Below, in pieces: positions 46,801-60,778 of a stretch of 64,000 nucleotides of DNA; within the stretch, counting starts at the first letter, position 1; each line of letters begins with the position of its first letter. Position numbers and translations under genes: made by a program. This stretch comes from Lithospermum erythrorhizon (lineage: Eukaryota; Streptophyta; Magnoliopsida; Boraginales; Boraginaceae), in the NCBI GenBank assembly GCA_019722365.1, contig JADFUC010002425.1, positions 1 through 64,000 of the forward strand, written 5' to 3'. The notes beneath the pieces are model-generated. The model made no database searches and was not told the DNA's origin. It saw nothing but the letters and a program-made list of their open reading frames with translations.

Positions 46801-46859
46801 AACCGGTGAGTCTTTTACGTTTATGATGCGTGAAGCCGATTGGCGTGGCTACTACGGGT

Positions 46860-47950
46860 GTCTGAGATTTGAATGAAGTTAACCTTAGGGCCGGCCCGAT
46901 GCAGGCGGAGTCGTTTGTTTTAGTATCGGAGCTTGGGATTACAGATTACGGTTATGCAGTGTGTTATGTGCTATCCACAGAGTTGTTTTTCTTTGAGTTG
47001 TTTTGGTTGAGTCTTTTCTTTGGTTTTCCCGAATTTGTTGAAAGATGCCGTGAGGGTAGAGGCGTAAGGTAGGCCGTACCACGGTGCTAGGGTAGACCGA
47101 GGGTCACGGAGGTAGAGCCGGAGGTGGTGGAGCGTCTTTGGTAGAGGTCTAGGGATGAGCCCGGTGGGGAACATCGAGGGTTGATCACATTTGCTAAAGA
47201 TGAGGTAGAGGTAGGGTTGGAGAATCTGAGTGCAATTTCGAGGGTAGCGGCCTTGGCATGGGATTGAGTTTCGGAGAGATCCCCGATTCTATATATGGAG
47301 TTGGTACCCACACTGTTAGGCGATTAGGTTAAGCTCCAAGATATCAGGAGACTATATTTGTGGAATGGGCATGGGGAGTGAGATAGAGAGGTCAAGTTCA
47401 CACTTATAGACTTCATGAGAGTGCTCGTGGCCGAGGTAGGAATCATCTAGCTATCATGGTGGCAGAGGGAGAGAGGACCACTGTGTTTGGGGCGCTTTGT
47501 AGAGGCGTTTAGAGAACTATTACGAGTACCCATATAATTTGCCTTGGAAGGTGATTTTGTTGACTTAGGAGGCGGAGATGCATTTGATGAGTATGAGAGC
47601 AGGTTTAGCGAGTTGTGTCATCTGTTTCCACTTGTTGTGCATCGAGTGAGGCGAAGAGATTGAGAGATTCGTGATGGGAGATCCACTTCCGGCTGTGTGT
47701 ATTGATAGCTTTCGCTAGTTTCCATGAGTTGAGAATGGTGCCTTTGAAGGAGTCGGGGAATGGAGTTAGGCAGGCACGAGCCCCGAGGCGAAGAAGGGGC
47801 CGACAGGAGGCAGTTGAAATGCTTGAGAGTGGACCTTAGTTCAAGATTTCGGAGGAGGGTAGTCCCGGCCGGACTCGTCCGGTGGTCATTTCGGTGCACT
47901 GTTGTTCGTCCGAGCTATTAGCGGCTCATACACACACGGTTGCTGCTAGT
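46860..47950 (+). pseudogene. Ty3/Gypsy gag remnant
   Basis: A GC-richer block. In broken plus-strand frames near 47495-47650 it reads FVEAFRE and then DAFDEYESRFSELCHLFPLV, resembling the retrotrans_gag pattern (FLEAFRxKY...VAEYxxRFxELSRFAPHLV). HRVRRRD*EIRDG follows, like the RRFEEGL region. Flanking sequence is rich in Arg and Gly codons, as at Gypsy gag ends. The minus-strand frames here are shadows. No protease or polymerase follows, so only a gag fragment remains. Confidence 0.6.
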
Positions 47951-50900
47951 CAGGTGTCCGGTGGCTTTACTATTAGTCGAGGCGGTCATAGAATGCGAGG
48001 ATTGTCGTGAGAGAGAATACATTTCCGATCCGTCTGAGAAATTTCAACTTATTGTATTCTCTTTTGGGTTCATCTTCAATAACTATATTAATTCATCATC
48101 CGGAAACAATCCAAAATAGAGATGGATTTCAAGTCAACCAAATAAACAAAAGAAGTGGTTAGTTCACAATTTATTTACCCACGGACACGTGTTGAAGTAT
48201 GGATTAGTTTGATTTTTAATTGGTAGAGTTTGGCCATAATCAATCGTCATGGTTAGTATCGTTGCCATTTAGCGCTTTATGTTTGTGGTTATATATATAT
48301 ATTTGTGGTTGTGATCGTATGTTCGCGGTTATTAAGATTTCAAGCGATGGGTAGTTATGGTGGTTGAAAAGATTTGTTGAGTCGGCCAGTATTTTTTGTG
48401 GTTAATATGTTAGTTTACTTCACCACTCATGATTAGTTGTTTTTAGTTTACATTTTTTATTTTATTTATAATAATGTATATTTTGTGTGTGTTTTTTTTT
48501 TTATGTTTTAAATAATAATATTATTATAAATTTTTTTATTTACAGTTTTGTAGGTGGTGATTCTCTTAAATAAGTACAACATATTTTATTATTTAAATAA
48601 TTTTAAGAGTGATTTGAGAGTATTTTGATTTGATTTACGGTGAATAATAATATGTTTTGGTTAGAAGTTGTGAAATTAATTTTTCCTAAATTTTTTGTCT
48701 TTTTTTTTTTATTTGTCGGGTGAAATTTGAAATTGTATAGATGGTAGGAACTTGACGTGATGAGTTGGCATATGTCTCTTTTTCATTAATAAGGAGAAAA
48801 TGTCTTATTGCCCTTTAGTAATAATTATTAAATAAATAGTTGGTACTTTTTTATGTAAATTTAAAGGATTTTGTTATGTTTAAGCATATTTTTTTCAGGA
48901 ATTATTAGTCACTTACAGTTAAAGCCTCACTAAGATACTTTAAAGTCAGTTTGACCCAACAAAGAAACTAAAAGCATATCAATCATGGACAATGAAAATT
49001 GACGAGTTGAGTGCAGTTTGTTTCTTCATTGAATTAGCTATAACGAAATTAAATCAAATCGATCGACCTTATTATACTCCAAATTGGTTGAGTGGTTATT
49101 ACGAGTTCAGAGGTTGTAGTGGCTACTGGATAAGTCAACAACTGAACATGTAATAATCTTTAAATTCTAGATATTTAATTTCTCACAAGGGGACGAATTA
49201 TTGTCCTCAATCTTGCACATAAAAGCCAAAAGACCAAATATATTTAAAATGAAAACATCCATAATCTAATTATCTTTTCTTTGAGATAGATCCTTAGATA
49301 GCTTGCCTATTACAAACCAATTGTACTTTTTATACCAATTTTTTTGTACACCTCAACTAATTTCGTTCACTTATAATTTACAGTTCTCACCTTCCAAATA
49401 TTATTTTTGACTGGCATGATTTTCTATTAGATTGCTGTAGCTCAGTCCATTAGAAGTCCCTAAACTAAGTTTTAGACCCATCTTATCATATATTGGCAGG
49501 CTACTCTTAATGAGGTTTGTAAAGAAAATTTCATTGGTTAGAAAAAATTTGTTTAACAGCACAACTAGAACGTAAGATCACCAGCGTTTTTAAAGGCAAA
49601 CGGATAAAGTAGCACTTATTAACCTTATTTAATAGACATTCTTGTTTTTTTTCTTATTAGAAGTAATGGGCGGCGGCTAGGTCAAGTATTGAAATTTCAC
49701 GTTTAGTATTATCTCATGTAATAAATATATTGATACATAATGTTATAATGAAACAATTCTATTATAATATTTATATTCTCCCAACGTTCTTTTACGTGAT
49801 GAAATAATGTTATCGTGATATCAGTCGAAAATTTTGAAAAAAAAAATACGTTTTCTGCACCAGCGGATGGCTCGCCGACATTTTATATCGGCCGGATATT
49901 TTTCATTTATTATCTCATGATTTTCGTACTGCTTCCATATGAAATTTGTGTTCGGTTACAACACATAAAAATTTAGTCAATAATATTGCAAGGAATGGTT
50001 TCACGTTGATTTAATAAACGGCAAACTTTGTTACGATTTTTGTTTGGGTGGGGATTTTTCGGAACAAACACAATCTTAATTTGTCTTGAGACATAGTAAT
50101 CTGAATAATCTTTCTTATTAATTTTAACCCAACCCAACTATAAATCAGGAATCGCAGGTAAGATGTTGGGAACCGCTTTTCGGTCACATACACGACCATT
50201 TAATAAAGCGAGTCACTGCTCTGGCGTTGTCGCGAGAGTCAATCTGTGACTGCGATATTATGATTGGGAATCTTGAAATGCAAATGAGATCTGATGAAAT
50301 ATCGAAGACCCTCATATTTATTACCTGGCGAGAATCATATGCGCATTGTGCAGCTGAGTCCTAAACCGGATAATACCTAAATGTAGCTCAATACTTGGAG
50401 GCCCAGGACACAAATTAAATTCTTTCACAATACCTCGAACTCATTTGAAGGTAATTTGAAGTTAGTTACCATGAGTTTGCAACAATAATAATAGTAAAAA
50501 AAAATATAGCGAAATAAATTAAGACCATCAACAAACCGTAAATACTTGGAAAACCAAAACATTGTGAGCGTGTAGCCAATCCATCAACCAAAAGAGCGTG
50601 AAGTCGAATAAAACGTCAAAACATTGGCGGTAGAACATCGTCGAGAGAACTAAAACACCGTAACATTGGCGATAGAGAACAAAACTCACCATATGTGAAA
50701 AGGAAGCTCATTGGCCAGTTTGAGGAAGTCGTCGGCCAGAAAAACGTCGCTAAGGCAAAACATCGGTGGCATGATACTTCGCGGAAAAAAGAAATGGCAA
50801 ATACTGCCGAGAGCAGCCGGGTTCCGATCTTTTTCAAAAAATCTGTCGGACTTTAAACACCAGAACACTTTCTTTTCGAACCTTTAAAGAAACAGACGAG

Positions 50901-53129
50901 CAGAAACTCCTTTCTTTCGGGCCTCTGTCCAATATGCTCAGTTAAGAGCCACATCATAAAAAATGTCACACAAAATAGAACTTATAAGTCTCCAAATCCA
51001 CTAATAGTGTTGATGGTCGAAGACCTGCAAACCAAATCTTCACTTTTTCTTAAAAGATGATAATAACAAATAAGTAGTATTAATAAGGGTATGCTCATTA
51101 CTACTACAATGATGAGACTAAATAAATTTTAACCCTTCTCTAAGATACTATAATTATGAGACCAAATAACCCTTAAGGCACATAACATAAACTCCCACTG
51201 AGGTCAGTTTACCCAGAAGACCAATAGAAGATTTAAAAGTTATGCTCTAAAAGAAAGAAAAAAAATCATACGAAGCTCCGGCGGATGGTTTAAAATATGA
51301 TAAGCGATACAATAGAGTCCGGCCCAATATGAGCTTAATTTAGGATTGTAACGACTCTTGCCTCTGCATATGAAAATATATAAATATAGATTTATTGATG
51401 TTGAACTAATGGCATTGTTATTGATTATTCTAATAAAAGTGACTATATATAATTGAAAATCATACAATGGCACAATATAAGCTGAGCCAAACAATGCCCA
51501 ATAACAATAATACCTAAATCTAAATAGAAATAATGACTTTTCGAATAAAACTTTCGATGATATGCCGATACATGCCGATATTTATTTTAAGGGTGATATT
51601 GCAGTCATACATATAATTGTTGTTGTTTACATATTACTCTATATATTTCGCCTCAATGTAGGAATTTTTTGCTATGGGCAGCAATTTTTCTCATATATCA
51701 TTGATTTTGGTCTAGCAGATCTTATAAGCACTTATGTACCACAATTTATAAGGTTTTTGAAAGATTTATCTTATTTTTTAAGTTGGGCGACAACATGATA
51801 GCAAGGGGCGCCCTTCAGGTTTCACAAATTAAGCAGAAACAAAGGGCTGCTTGAAGCCTAAATCTATAGACATGGATCGAAACTTTAATGGGCAGGCTAC
51901 TGCTCTGTGTCTAATAATTTCAGTTTGGTTTTGCTTTCAACTCTTATACCGCTAGAATAAGGAGAGTCTTGATTAATAAACTATCATTGTCAAAATAATA
52001 TGATTATATATGTATATGCGTAAAGTACATTGAGGAGTACTTGTCTTCTTGAAGCTCAAAAGTTAATAAAGGCCAAATTAATGATGATAAGTAACCCACT
52101 ATTTTATGTAAGACTCCGTAGTAATTAGTTTTGATTTTATTCGTTGTGAAATCAGCCAGTAATTGTTGAGAGACATGCTACATTTTATTTTCTTAGGATC
52201 AATAAAATTGCACCTCTTTTTGATGAAGATAAAAGAAACATGCTGACATACAGGAGCCATAATTAATCAATTTTTCGCCCAAGTAACCTTAGCCCTTGCC
52301 ATGCTAAGGCTGAGCAATAGATTGAAGAGAGAAAATAAAATGAGGCCAGATGGAGCTACCGATAGTTTGGTGATATTTGTACAATTACAAGTGTTAGAGA
52401 GTTAACTTTAAAAATCTTGGTTAGTGTTGAAGTATATATTACTAATGGTAACTACTTTGTGAGATCGATCTTTTTCGGGCTAAAATGCGTTTTGTTTAAT
52501 GCTTAAGATTTTTTTTTTTAAATTGGGATCTACATATTAAGCGTGTAATATTCGACTACTTATCTTCTTCATAAAGTTAGCATATATCTTCATCACTTGG
52601 TCATTGGTTCAAAACCTATACCATAATTGGAAAACTCAACCAACTGGTTTCTCAAACTTAATACTTGGACAATACATATATATCGTCAAGCAAGATAATA
52701 TATAGAGTCATATTGCCTGATGTTAGTAACTTGTACATATATACTAATATATCACTATAAGCCTACAATGCTATTCAGTGAGAGGTATGTATGTAAGTCG
52801 CTCCTCTTAAAAAAAGCAGAAGTCCGCATCTCGCAGGTATCTTTAAATGAGGCCCTTACGGTAAATAATAATTTTTTTTTAACTGTAAAAATAAATAAAT
52901 AAAGTAATGACCAATTTAAAAAATGGAGTTTAAATTCGATAGATTATCCAGAACTTGATCATTCAAGAGCTCATTTTTTAATAATTTTCTAGCTCTTCAA
53001 TTTTTTTATTACGAGCTTTTTTCATATCCGGTCGTATTTTCTAGTTATATAGGTAACATAACTAAAGCTAATGATGACAGCGATGAATTATGGATTTATG
53101 AAAGCGAAACAACTTGAGATTATTTCTTC
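47951..53129. other. Long intergenic stretch, no gene supported
   Basis: Mostly AT-rich DNA with short T-runs (48490-48500, 48696-48707) and short frames below 95 codons, none with recognisable domains. The part at 50500-50940 is GC-richer and repeats AAAACAYYG, GAACTAAAACACCG and CATTGGCGRTAGA phrases, as in decayed transposon DNA. GGGGCGCCCTTCAGGTTTCA near 51806 may be a transposon end. No RNA gene was recognised. Confidence 0.35.
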
Positions 53130-53520
53130 AAATAATGAACACTTGTATAATCAGTGCTTGGCACCACAATAAGAAACAAATATATGCACTATTGTTAGTA
53201 TTTATAAAAATTTAATATATCAAAATACTCGCATAAATCAATATAAAATTCTAAAAAAAAGAGGAGAATTAGCGATGATATATTAATAACGGGGAATCTC
53301 AAAAATTACAATCAGATTGGACATATAATAAAAAAAAGAGACCATACTGATCAAACAAAAGCAAAGGATCCTTGACGACCCGTGTCGTCAAAAGATACCT
53401 CTACACGATGGCTCTCGAATCTTCAAAAGGCTGGTCAAGAACAAAACACAACATCTAATTAAAATCCTTGAATTACGATCCGTCACCTATTGGGTTGTGT
53501 GTGGGGCACCTCCCCGGATG
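53130..53520 (+). repeat. Dispersed direct repeat, partner at 63.69-63.98 kb
   Basis: ATGCACTATTGTTAG, then TATAAAAATTTAATATATCA, AAATACTCGCATAAATCAAT and ATAAAA recur at 63716-63785 in the same orientation. A weaker match follows (CGTGTCG / CACCGTGG, GGGTTGTG). The RING gene lies between the copies, so they are not the LTRs of one element. Confidence 0.5.
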
Positions 53521-53609
53521 AAGGCCTATCGGTACTAACGAAGACGCATTTCTGCGCTTAGAGAACTTTGTATGTATGTATGTAATTATTTAATTTCAAA
53601 ATAATACGT

Positions 53610-55577
53610 ACTACTCCCTCCGATCCGTTAATAATACGACGTTAGAGGCAATTCAAAGAATCGCTATGTTTGGCGTTTTTGAAAGCAAAACAAAATCAAC
53701 ATTTTAGCACCGCTTCTGCCCTTTATTTGCATAAAACTAAAAAACAAAATCGTTATTACATGTATTATTCCCGAGCATCTTTCTCCTCAAAACACACTTA
53801 AAATAATGTGAATGAAGCACCGATTATGCCTTCTTAAAATTTTTTTCTCTAAATCATTTCTAAACAGAAGAAACAAGTTATTGATCTTGGCACTGCGATT
53901 CGAAGACTCACTTTCGGTGCGTTAGTTATTGAAGAAGAATGCAATAAAGCGAGGCATAAAAGGCGTCGTCTTTGTCATAGTTTTTGGAATTAATTTGCAG
54001 CAGCGGGAGTTCCTCTTGCTTATCGTTTAATTTTTGAAAGGCTGCGTTTCCCGATTGGTTTCCTCAAATGAAGTTGGAAGTTTTTTACTTTCGCTTATGT
54101 TATTGCTTTCCATGGTCTCTCCAAAAAATACAACATTTATAACTTTGAATAAAACTTTCTTAGTATTTCTTGTATTTAACTTCATAATGACAGATTTTGA
54201 AACAAAATGATGAAGTAACATCTAAATCTTCGCTGGTTTTCACAGTAAGCGAGGTAATTAACTATTCTTGTTTTTATTTCAATTCAGTTAAAGAAAATAT
54301 TGTTCATGATATGAACATCTAGGTACATGAGGTACGTTTGCTTGTTCACGATTCAATTTCCTTCTTGTATTGTAGAATGAAGATAAATACCAAGTTGCAT
54401 TCCGGCGGAGGATTAGGAAGTCTAAATAAGCTTCCGATGCCGATGTTGGCTCAATCCCTGATTCCGGTGGAATAGGAAAATATTTATTGTGAACATAATT
54501 AAGCTCTTATTATAAAAAATTCTAGATTGTCATTGGAAGTAGTTGAATTGGTTGTTTTTATAGGCCATTTGTAATTACAAGAGTTGGATGATGATATTTT
54601 TTGTAAAATTTATGCAATTTCTATTAAATGATCTGATACTTGTGTTGATTTGGATTGAGACTATAGAGACTTGTGTAGTTAGAGACGATTTCACCACTTA
54701 TGTTTTTCATTCATTGTACACTATAAATCGGATAAGGCCTTGAACTAAAATTTCTACACTTGAGGCACAAAATATCACCGAGTTTGATCAGCTACATTTT
54801 TTACCTAAAGGGAGATAATAATCGAATACTACCTTAGTATTCTAGCCCAAAAATAAGTCAACATAATAATACCCAAATAATAAATAAATTTACAAATGAG
54901 TAAACATAAGCGCTTATGGCATTATCGGGAATACTATCATGATTCTTATGAAAGTAAATATATGTGTGCACTATAAATAGCAGTTTTAAAAATGCTAAGA
55001 GACTTCAAAAATAAAATAGTAAAAAATACAATTTGCTGATAACTATCTTAGAAAGCGTGCTTTGACTTTAAATGAAAGTGTGAAAGGATCAATAATACTC
55101 TATTTGGAGTGGAAGAATGTCGCCGGCGTTCATAGTCGGCCTTTTTCAATGTGGGAATTTTTGTACCTATTGCAATCATTTGATGATCTCTATACACACA
55201 GAGTGAAATACGCTGATTCACTTTTTGAGTGGGGTACTTTCTTGGAATGCTTTGTAACTACGAGCCTAGATAAGGATTCTTTGAAATGTCACACCTTTTA
55301 AGATTTGAATTGCAATAAAGAACACTTCATTTCCTTCATTATCCAAATCTAGGCGAGCCATTCTGCGGCTAAGAACATTATCTTCTAATGAAATTTGCCC
55401 CTGCGGATGGTGAACAAAGGGTTAACTGCTTGGCGGATGCAAATAAAAAATTTCATCTTCGGGGTCATGTAAAACCTACTTCTGGCAGGCTGTTGGAAAT
55501 TTCTATGCAAAAACTTGTTTAAAACTTAAAAAATAGCATACGCTGATCATTTAAATTTTTATATAATCAATTCTGAA

Positions 55578-55580
<3 letters not shown>
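53610..55580. other. Intergenic with a Stowaway-like terminus
   Basis: TACTCCCTCCGATCCGTTAA at 53611-53630 is a classic Stowaway-type end; its partner was not found. No gene is supported. The 79-codon frame at 55062-55301 and the 64-codon minus frame at 54027-54221 lack recognisable signatures. Confidence 0.35.

Positions 55581-55585
<5 letters not shown>

Positions 55586-55629
<44 letters not shown>
55586..55629. repeat. (TA)22 microsatellite
   Basis: About 44 bp of uninterrupted TA, preceded by an A-run. Confidence 0.95.
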
Positions 55630-55631
<2 letters not shown>

Positions 55632-58600
55632 AGCTTTCAGCTTTGTAATGGATGAAAAAACGTCACCACCAATCTTTCGCTTAAACCTCTTTGATTGTTC
55701 GTTGGAACTTACCGATTGGCAATGCCTGGTTGAAGTCGCTGAGGGTTGAATCCGGCCGCTTGATTTGTTGAAACGTTAGCTTGTGAAGTTGGATGTTGAA
55801 ATCGAGACAATAATTTTTAATTCTTGTCTTGAATTGAGTTCGACCAATTCTTGAAGGAGGGAGGGAGGGAGCTCAAGGGAGAGAGGCTTTTTTGCTTATA
55901 TAGTGGTTGCCAAAAATATCTAAAAACAACCGAGATAAGTTTTAATGGGATGACAAGGTTTAATTTAATTAAAACGTTAAATGAAATTAAACGATATGTG
56001 AGAGTTGCCTATGAGGCCTCGACTAACTGTTGAATTGAATTTGGTATTAAATTAATAAATTCGGGTTTATCAATTCCATTTTTACATTATCAGTGCAAAT
56101 TTCCACGATTGAGAATAGTAGTTGATTCACAATCAATTCTCGATTTAGCAAGCATTGTTTGAGCTGTTCATATAATTTCAACATCCTTTGTATGTAAGGA
56201 AGCTCGGATGTGTAAGCGACGTTATAATAATAATATAATTGATCATTATTATTGTAACGATTATGCATGGGATCTAACAATGCGACATAATTCGGTATTA
56301 TAAATGAGAGAACCCGACTAGTAATTACAATTACTATACAAATTAGATGTTCGTTTATGTAACCTTGGCGTTTACTAAACTGGTAAATGAATTGTTACAA
56401 TAATTATAAATGGACATAATAAATGAAACCAATAACTATTGATTTTTAAACATGATCAACATTAGCAGACACTACACGAATTTGGAGGCTCTGGGCGATT
56501 GTCTTTGAGTACAGCATAGATAGACAAAATTGTAAGCGAGAATGCTTGCTTTCTACCCATGAGCGGTTTTGATAACATTAGAGTGGCGATGAAATAGCCT
56601 CAGCAGAAGCGTCTAAATTATGTTTCGTAGCTAACATATCTAGAGCATTGGCAAACTCAAGTGGTCACTTTATTGGAGGCTAAGGAATGCAATCAACATC
56701 TACATAGATTTTTTACGTCCATGATGATTCTAATATGTTTTATGATTTCTCCCAAAGTGTCCCTTTTTCTTTTTCATATTCAACTTGCACTTGACGAATT
56801 TTCAACAAACATATTTAAACCTTAGTTGTAGTTCTTTTCAGTTTTCCATTGTTACTTATCTAAAGCAAGGAACGATAACAATATCCTCTTGTTCAATTGT
56901 CAACCACCTAGTTTTCTTATTGAGTTGCATCCTGCCATTGTAGCCTGGGAGATACAAAATCATCACATTATTAGTCGGTTCCTCGTTGCTTTGCTCTGTA
57001 GTTTACAAAATGGTAAGAAAATTCCCCCACCACAAGAATAAGCATAGTTCCACTAAAAATGAATGCCAAATAAATGGTAAGAAAGTTGAAAAATAGAATA
57101 TGCCGATGCGTCAAACTAATTTATTTGGACAACTTTCAATGCCGTCTTTCTTCTTTATTTCTTTAATTTTCATTTACATTTGAAGAAACATCAAATAAAT
57201 ATCTTCAGCGTTGATTATCATATCTGGAGCTCGCTCTTGTATGTTATCGGTACGGATCGACTTTCTCTCAGCCATGAAATATAATATTGAGACTCTGATA
57301 GATATTGGACATAACAAGAACAACTTGATGGCGATTATTACCAAATGACAGGTAACATGGAAGTAGTAAAACAAATGATAATCAAGATACAAATAGAAAC
57401 AAAAAATACTCCCTCGTCTAACATTTATAAATATTAAATATACTTCACAATACTTCCTCTAATTCTAACAAAAGTTCATATGAAGATTACTCTAAAAGAG
57501 ATGAGTAAAGGCAAATGACAATTAAAGAGATGGTTGATCATATATATAATCACTTTAATACCCACGGACGAGGAGTGCAAACTATAGCCAATTTTTTTCT
57601 TGCTCTACACTATACAACAAATGAACTACGCAACGATACCCATTTATGTCCAAAGTATTCTTTTGAGCTGCACTTAAATCTAATCACCATAAATGATAAT
57701 ACATTATTGGCGATCACTTACTCACGATATCATTGACTTCCTCGTTGCTCGAGCGATTGATGGTAATTTGATATTCTCCATGGCTTATCATCAGCGGCAT
57801 TGCAAGAGATCAAAATATGCGAAATCTCGTCGATGGAACATCATTTACTGGAACATTGAGATCAAAATCTACAAAATTCATATTTGTATATTTCATGTAT
57901 TGTAACTTCAAAATAAAATTGATGGTATGTATGTTTCATTTAATTTTTTGGCTCCAACTAAATTTTTTTTAAATTTTTGTTTTACTTCAAATTTTATTTG
58001 ATTTAGGCTCCAAAGGTAGTATTAGCGAAGATGGAGGCGTGAGTATGGGTCATGTTTTTAATCATGGCATCGAGTTAGAAGTAATACTTAAAGGATTGGA
58101 GTAATAATGTGTGAGGATATAGAGGTAAATGTATGAGATGTTAATGATGTCTTATTTGTGTGAATTGTCTGTCTGTAATGGACTGGAGGGAAGTAATATA
58201 TATGTATGTAATTATTTGAAATTCAAAACTAATACTACAATATTTATAGAACATATGTATTACTCTAATGAAGTCGGCCTCCAATTTCTTGAACCGTTAA
58301 GTCACTGAAGAAGAGTAAAATAGATGAGTTAATCACAAAAGGAAGTTTTCTCCTTTTTCAACAAAACTGGGGGCCTCATTGGCTGTTACCATTGGCAAAT
58401 GGCAACACCCTGCAGCCGCCCTACCATTCTTCATGTGTTACGTATGATGATTTGGTATTTTTACATTTTATTAATCGTTCGTTGCATAGTATGATGATTT
58501 GGACAACCAAACAACTTCGGTCTCGTCGCTTTAAATTGTCCGATTACGAAACTTCTTTGTCGTTTAAATGCCATTAAAGACAACTAATTTTTTGGTTTCA

Positions 58601-59030
58601 AGAAATTGGGTCCTTTGGACACATATATATGGATATGTATGATTCATGAGTGAGTCATGAACATCCATATTAGAAATGATGAATGTGGGATATTAGTTTT
58701 TTTTCAAATAAGAAAATTATGAAATGCATTAATATTGGTGTATGGAATGAAAAGGAGGCTAAGAATGTTGAAGTCATTGTTACTAGGGTAAGGGGGCTAA
58801 TAGTGGACCGTGAAATCGATTTTGTTTAATGGTGTAATTGACAAAGCATTAATAAAACTTCTTTTAGTGTCCACCTGTAAATGTAGAAATTACGTGCATT
58901 TCATTTTCATCATCATAAAAGAGAATTGTAGTAATAGTCCATGATCATGTTAGGGGTGTAGGGTTTAACTTTTAATGATGACAAAATGTAATTAATCATT
59001 TAATCTCCATATTTATCACAATATTTTAGT
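55630..59030. other. Intergenic, no gene supported
   Basis: AT-rich with several frames of 60-77 codons, none protein-like enough to call. ATACTCCCTCGTCTAAC near 57408 resembles a MITE end. GGAGGGAGGGAGGGAG near 55855 is a short purine repeat. Confidence 0.35.
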
Positions 59031-59047
59031 TTTGGCTCCGCCGGATA
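59031..59047 (-). mobile_element. Possible hAT-like terminus
   Basis: TTTTGGCTCCGCCGGAT reads on the other strand as ATCCGGCGGAGCCAAAA, like the terminal GGCGGAGCCAA of plant hAT elements. No partner end was identified. Confidence 0.3.
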
Positions 59048-59412
59048 CCAGTTGTCATATGTTAATACAAAATCTAAATTGCAACAATTTGGTAATTATG
59101 TTGATCTAAATTCTAAATATTTGATCATAATGGATTGGAACAAAATTACTCCTTTACGTTGTTGGAGGCTAATTATTGAGTTCAAGATAGATGAATTGAC
59201 TGATTAAAAAATGACCAAAATCTGCATGTGCAATTATTATGCAAACTAAATATCACAAAGCCAACACTTATAGATACTCACATTACATTCATTAAGATCC
59301 AAATTTGCAAAGTCTGGGACAATTTCTTGCAGTGTTTCGACCTCTGCCTTTATGCTTCAATGGATTCTATCACTATATATATTATCTACACATGCATATA
59401 ATATTGTCAAGA

Positions 59413-60123
59413 TCAAAATAAAAGAAGACATAAAACCAAGCAACAGAACATGAAAAAACAGAGCCTGCTAAGTGATTTATCGACCTCCTTGATATGCCTT
59501 CTAACTCTTGGACTAGCACTTACACCTAAATGATAAGAATTTGGATATGCCATCATACTTGTCCCAGAATTCCCAAACATCCTCGAATAAACCATTTCTC
59601 CATACATGGCACCTGCATGATGATGATTCAAATTTGTATTTGTACTTCCAAGATTGCCAGGCTGATGATTCAACTGAGGAAAACTTTGCTGATAAATAGG
59701 CCGAATTTGGCGTAAATTAGGGCTTCTTGGAGTTGGAGGTCTTTGGGGTATAGCAATCCCATGAGTTGGTCCCTTCTTGTCTGAGGGTTTTGGAGTCGAC
59801 CCAGGACCATAAAGTGGAACCATAGTTTTCTCTGAAATTTCAGATTTGCAAACAGGGCATTTTGGTTGTTGATTTTCAGAAGGCTGAGATTGGTGATGGA
59901 TCCATTTGTAGATGCATGGCCAACAATAGAGATGCCCACAAAGTGTAACAACTGGATCTTGAACTGTATCCAAACATATGTTACAATCAAATCCACCAAG
60001 AGTATCACTTTCCGGGGATTCATCAACTGTTTCTGATTTGGGGTTCCAGCTCTTCTTCAAGGAAGATGTATCTAAATTCAACCCAAGTTGTCTTGCCATT
60101 TCTATGGGAGAGACGATTATCAA
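59413..60123 (-). CDS. RING-type E3 ubiquitin ligase, RMA-like, C-terminally membrane-anchored
   Basis: A single-exon gene of 236 residues. The RING domain is C3HC4: C47 and C50 (CNIC), C62 and H64 (CGH), C67 and C70 (CWPC), C89 and C92 (CPVC), all present. A polar, Pro/Ser-rich middle follows ([24 protein letters not shown]). The last ~18 residues, [16 protein letters not shown], form a membrane anchor preceded by basic RVRRH and KEVDKSL. This layout, N-terminal RING plus tail anchor, is that of plant RMA1/RMA1H1 ligases, which sit in the ER membrane and take part in ER-linked ubiquitination, including aquaporin trafficking under stress. That role is known for the family and inferred here. 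Length is near the family norm. An alternative start is Met9 (MARQLGLNL). Confidence 0.93.
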   Translation of the reverse strand: MIIVSPIEMARQLGLNLDTSSLKKSWNPKSETVDESPESDTLGGFDCNICLDTVQDPVVTLCGHLYCWPCIYKWIHHQSQPSENQQPKCPVCKSEISEKTMVPLYGPGSTPKPSDKKGPTHGIAIPQRPPTPRSPNLRQIRPIYQQSFPQLNHQPGNLGSTNTNLNHHHAGAMYGEMVYSRMFGNSGTSMMAYPNSYHLGVSASPRVRRHIKEVDKSLSRLCFFMFCCLVLCLLLF

Positions 60124-60197
60124 GGTTGTGTAGCAGTTGAATAGACTAGAGGGATGAGGAAGGTAGTGAGATTGAAGAAATAATTGAGATTGGTGAA

Positions 60198-60218
60198 GTA
60201 TATACTCCTACTTATATG
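60198..60218 (-). promoter_or_regulatory. Putative TATA region of the RING gene
   Basis: On the minus strand CATATAAG (60218-60211) and GTATATAC (60205-60198) lie 75-95 nt upstream of the start codon, followed by a CT-rich leader (CTACCTTCCTCATCCCTCTA). Either could be the TATA box. Confidence 0.4.
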
Positions 60219-60778
60219 AATTATGTTTATTTAATTTCATACTATTAATTACTATATTATCCTTATTATAATAGGTTTTATTGATTCAAATATATGTTTC
60301 TAATAAAATTTTAAAAAAGTACTTATAATAATACTTAATAATTAATAAAGTCTTAAATTTTGACTAAAAATTCTATAACAATTCAAACATACGAGTTATC
60401 TACTCTCTCTTATAATACGCGTTAATGCTTTTTACTATTTTCATACGTATGTTAATTACCACATGCTTATTATCAATATTTTTATCCAATTATATAAAAA
60501 AATATTCAACATCTTCACCAAAAAGCATAAACATGCTTTGAGTATAATATCGCTTTTTTGATTTTTTAATTTTATCATAACAATAAGTAAATATCATTTT
60601 AATGCAATCAATTAGTCTCGGCTTCATATTAAATTTTATCAGATGATACTTATTCAATTATAATTGAAAAAATATAATCCAAAAAATTACTATTATAGCA
60701 TATATATCTAAATTATGTGATATTTTGTATTATATTTCAACAATTGAAATAAAAAATATTTCAAGATACATATCTAAT
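60219..60778. other. Upstream region of the RING gene, no gene seen
   Basis: Very AT-rich; no coding block or clear repeat. Confidence 0.4.

Noticed and set aside
46869..47899. Minus-strand frames in a GC-richer block
   Set aside because: The plus strand carries a recognisable Gypsy gag remnant; the minus frames are shadows.
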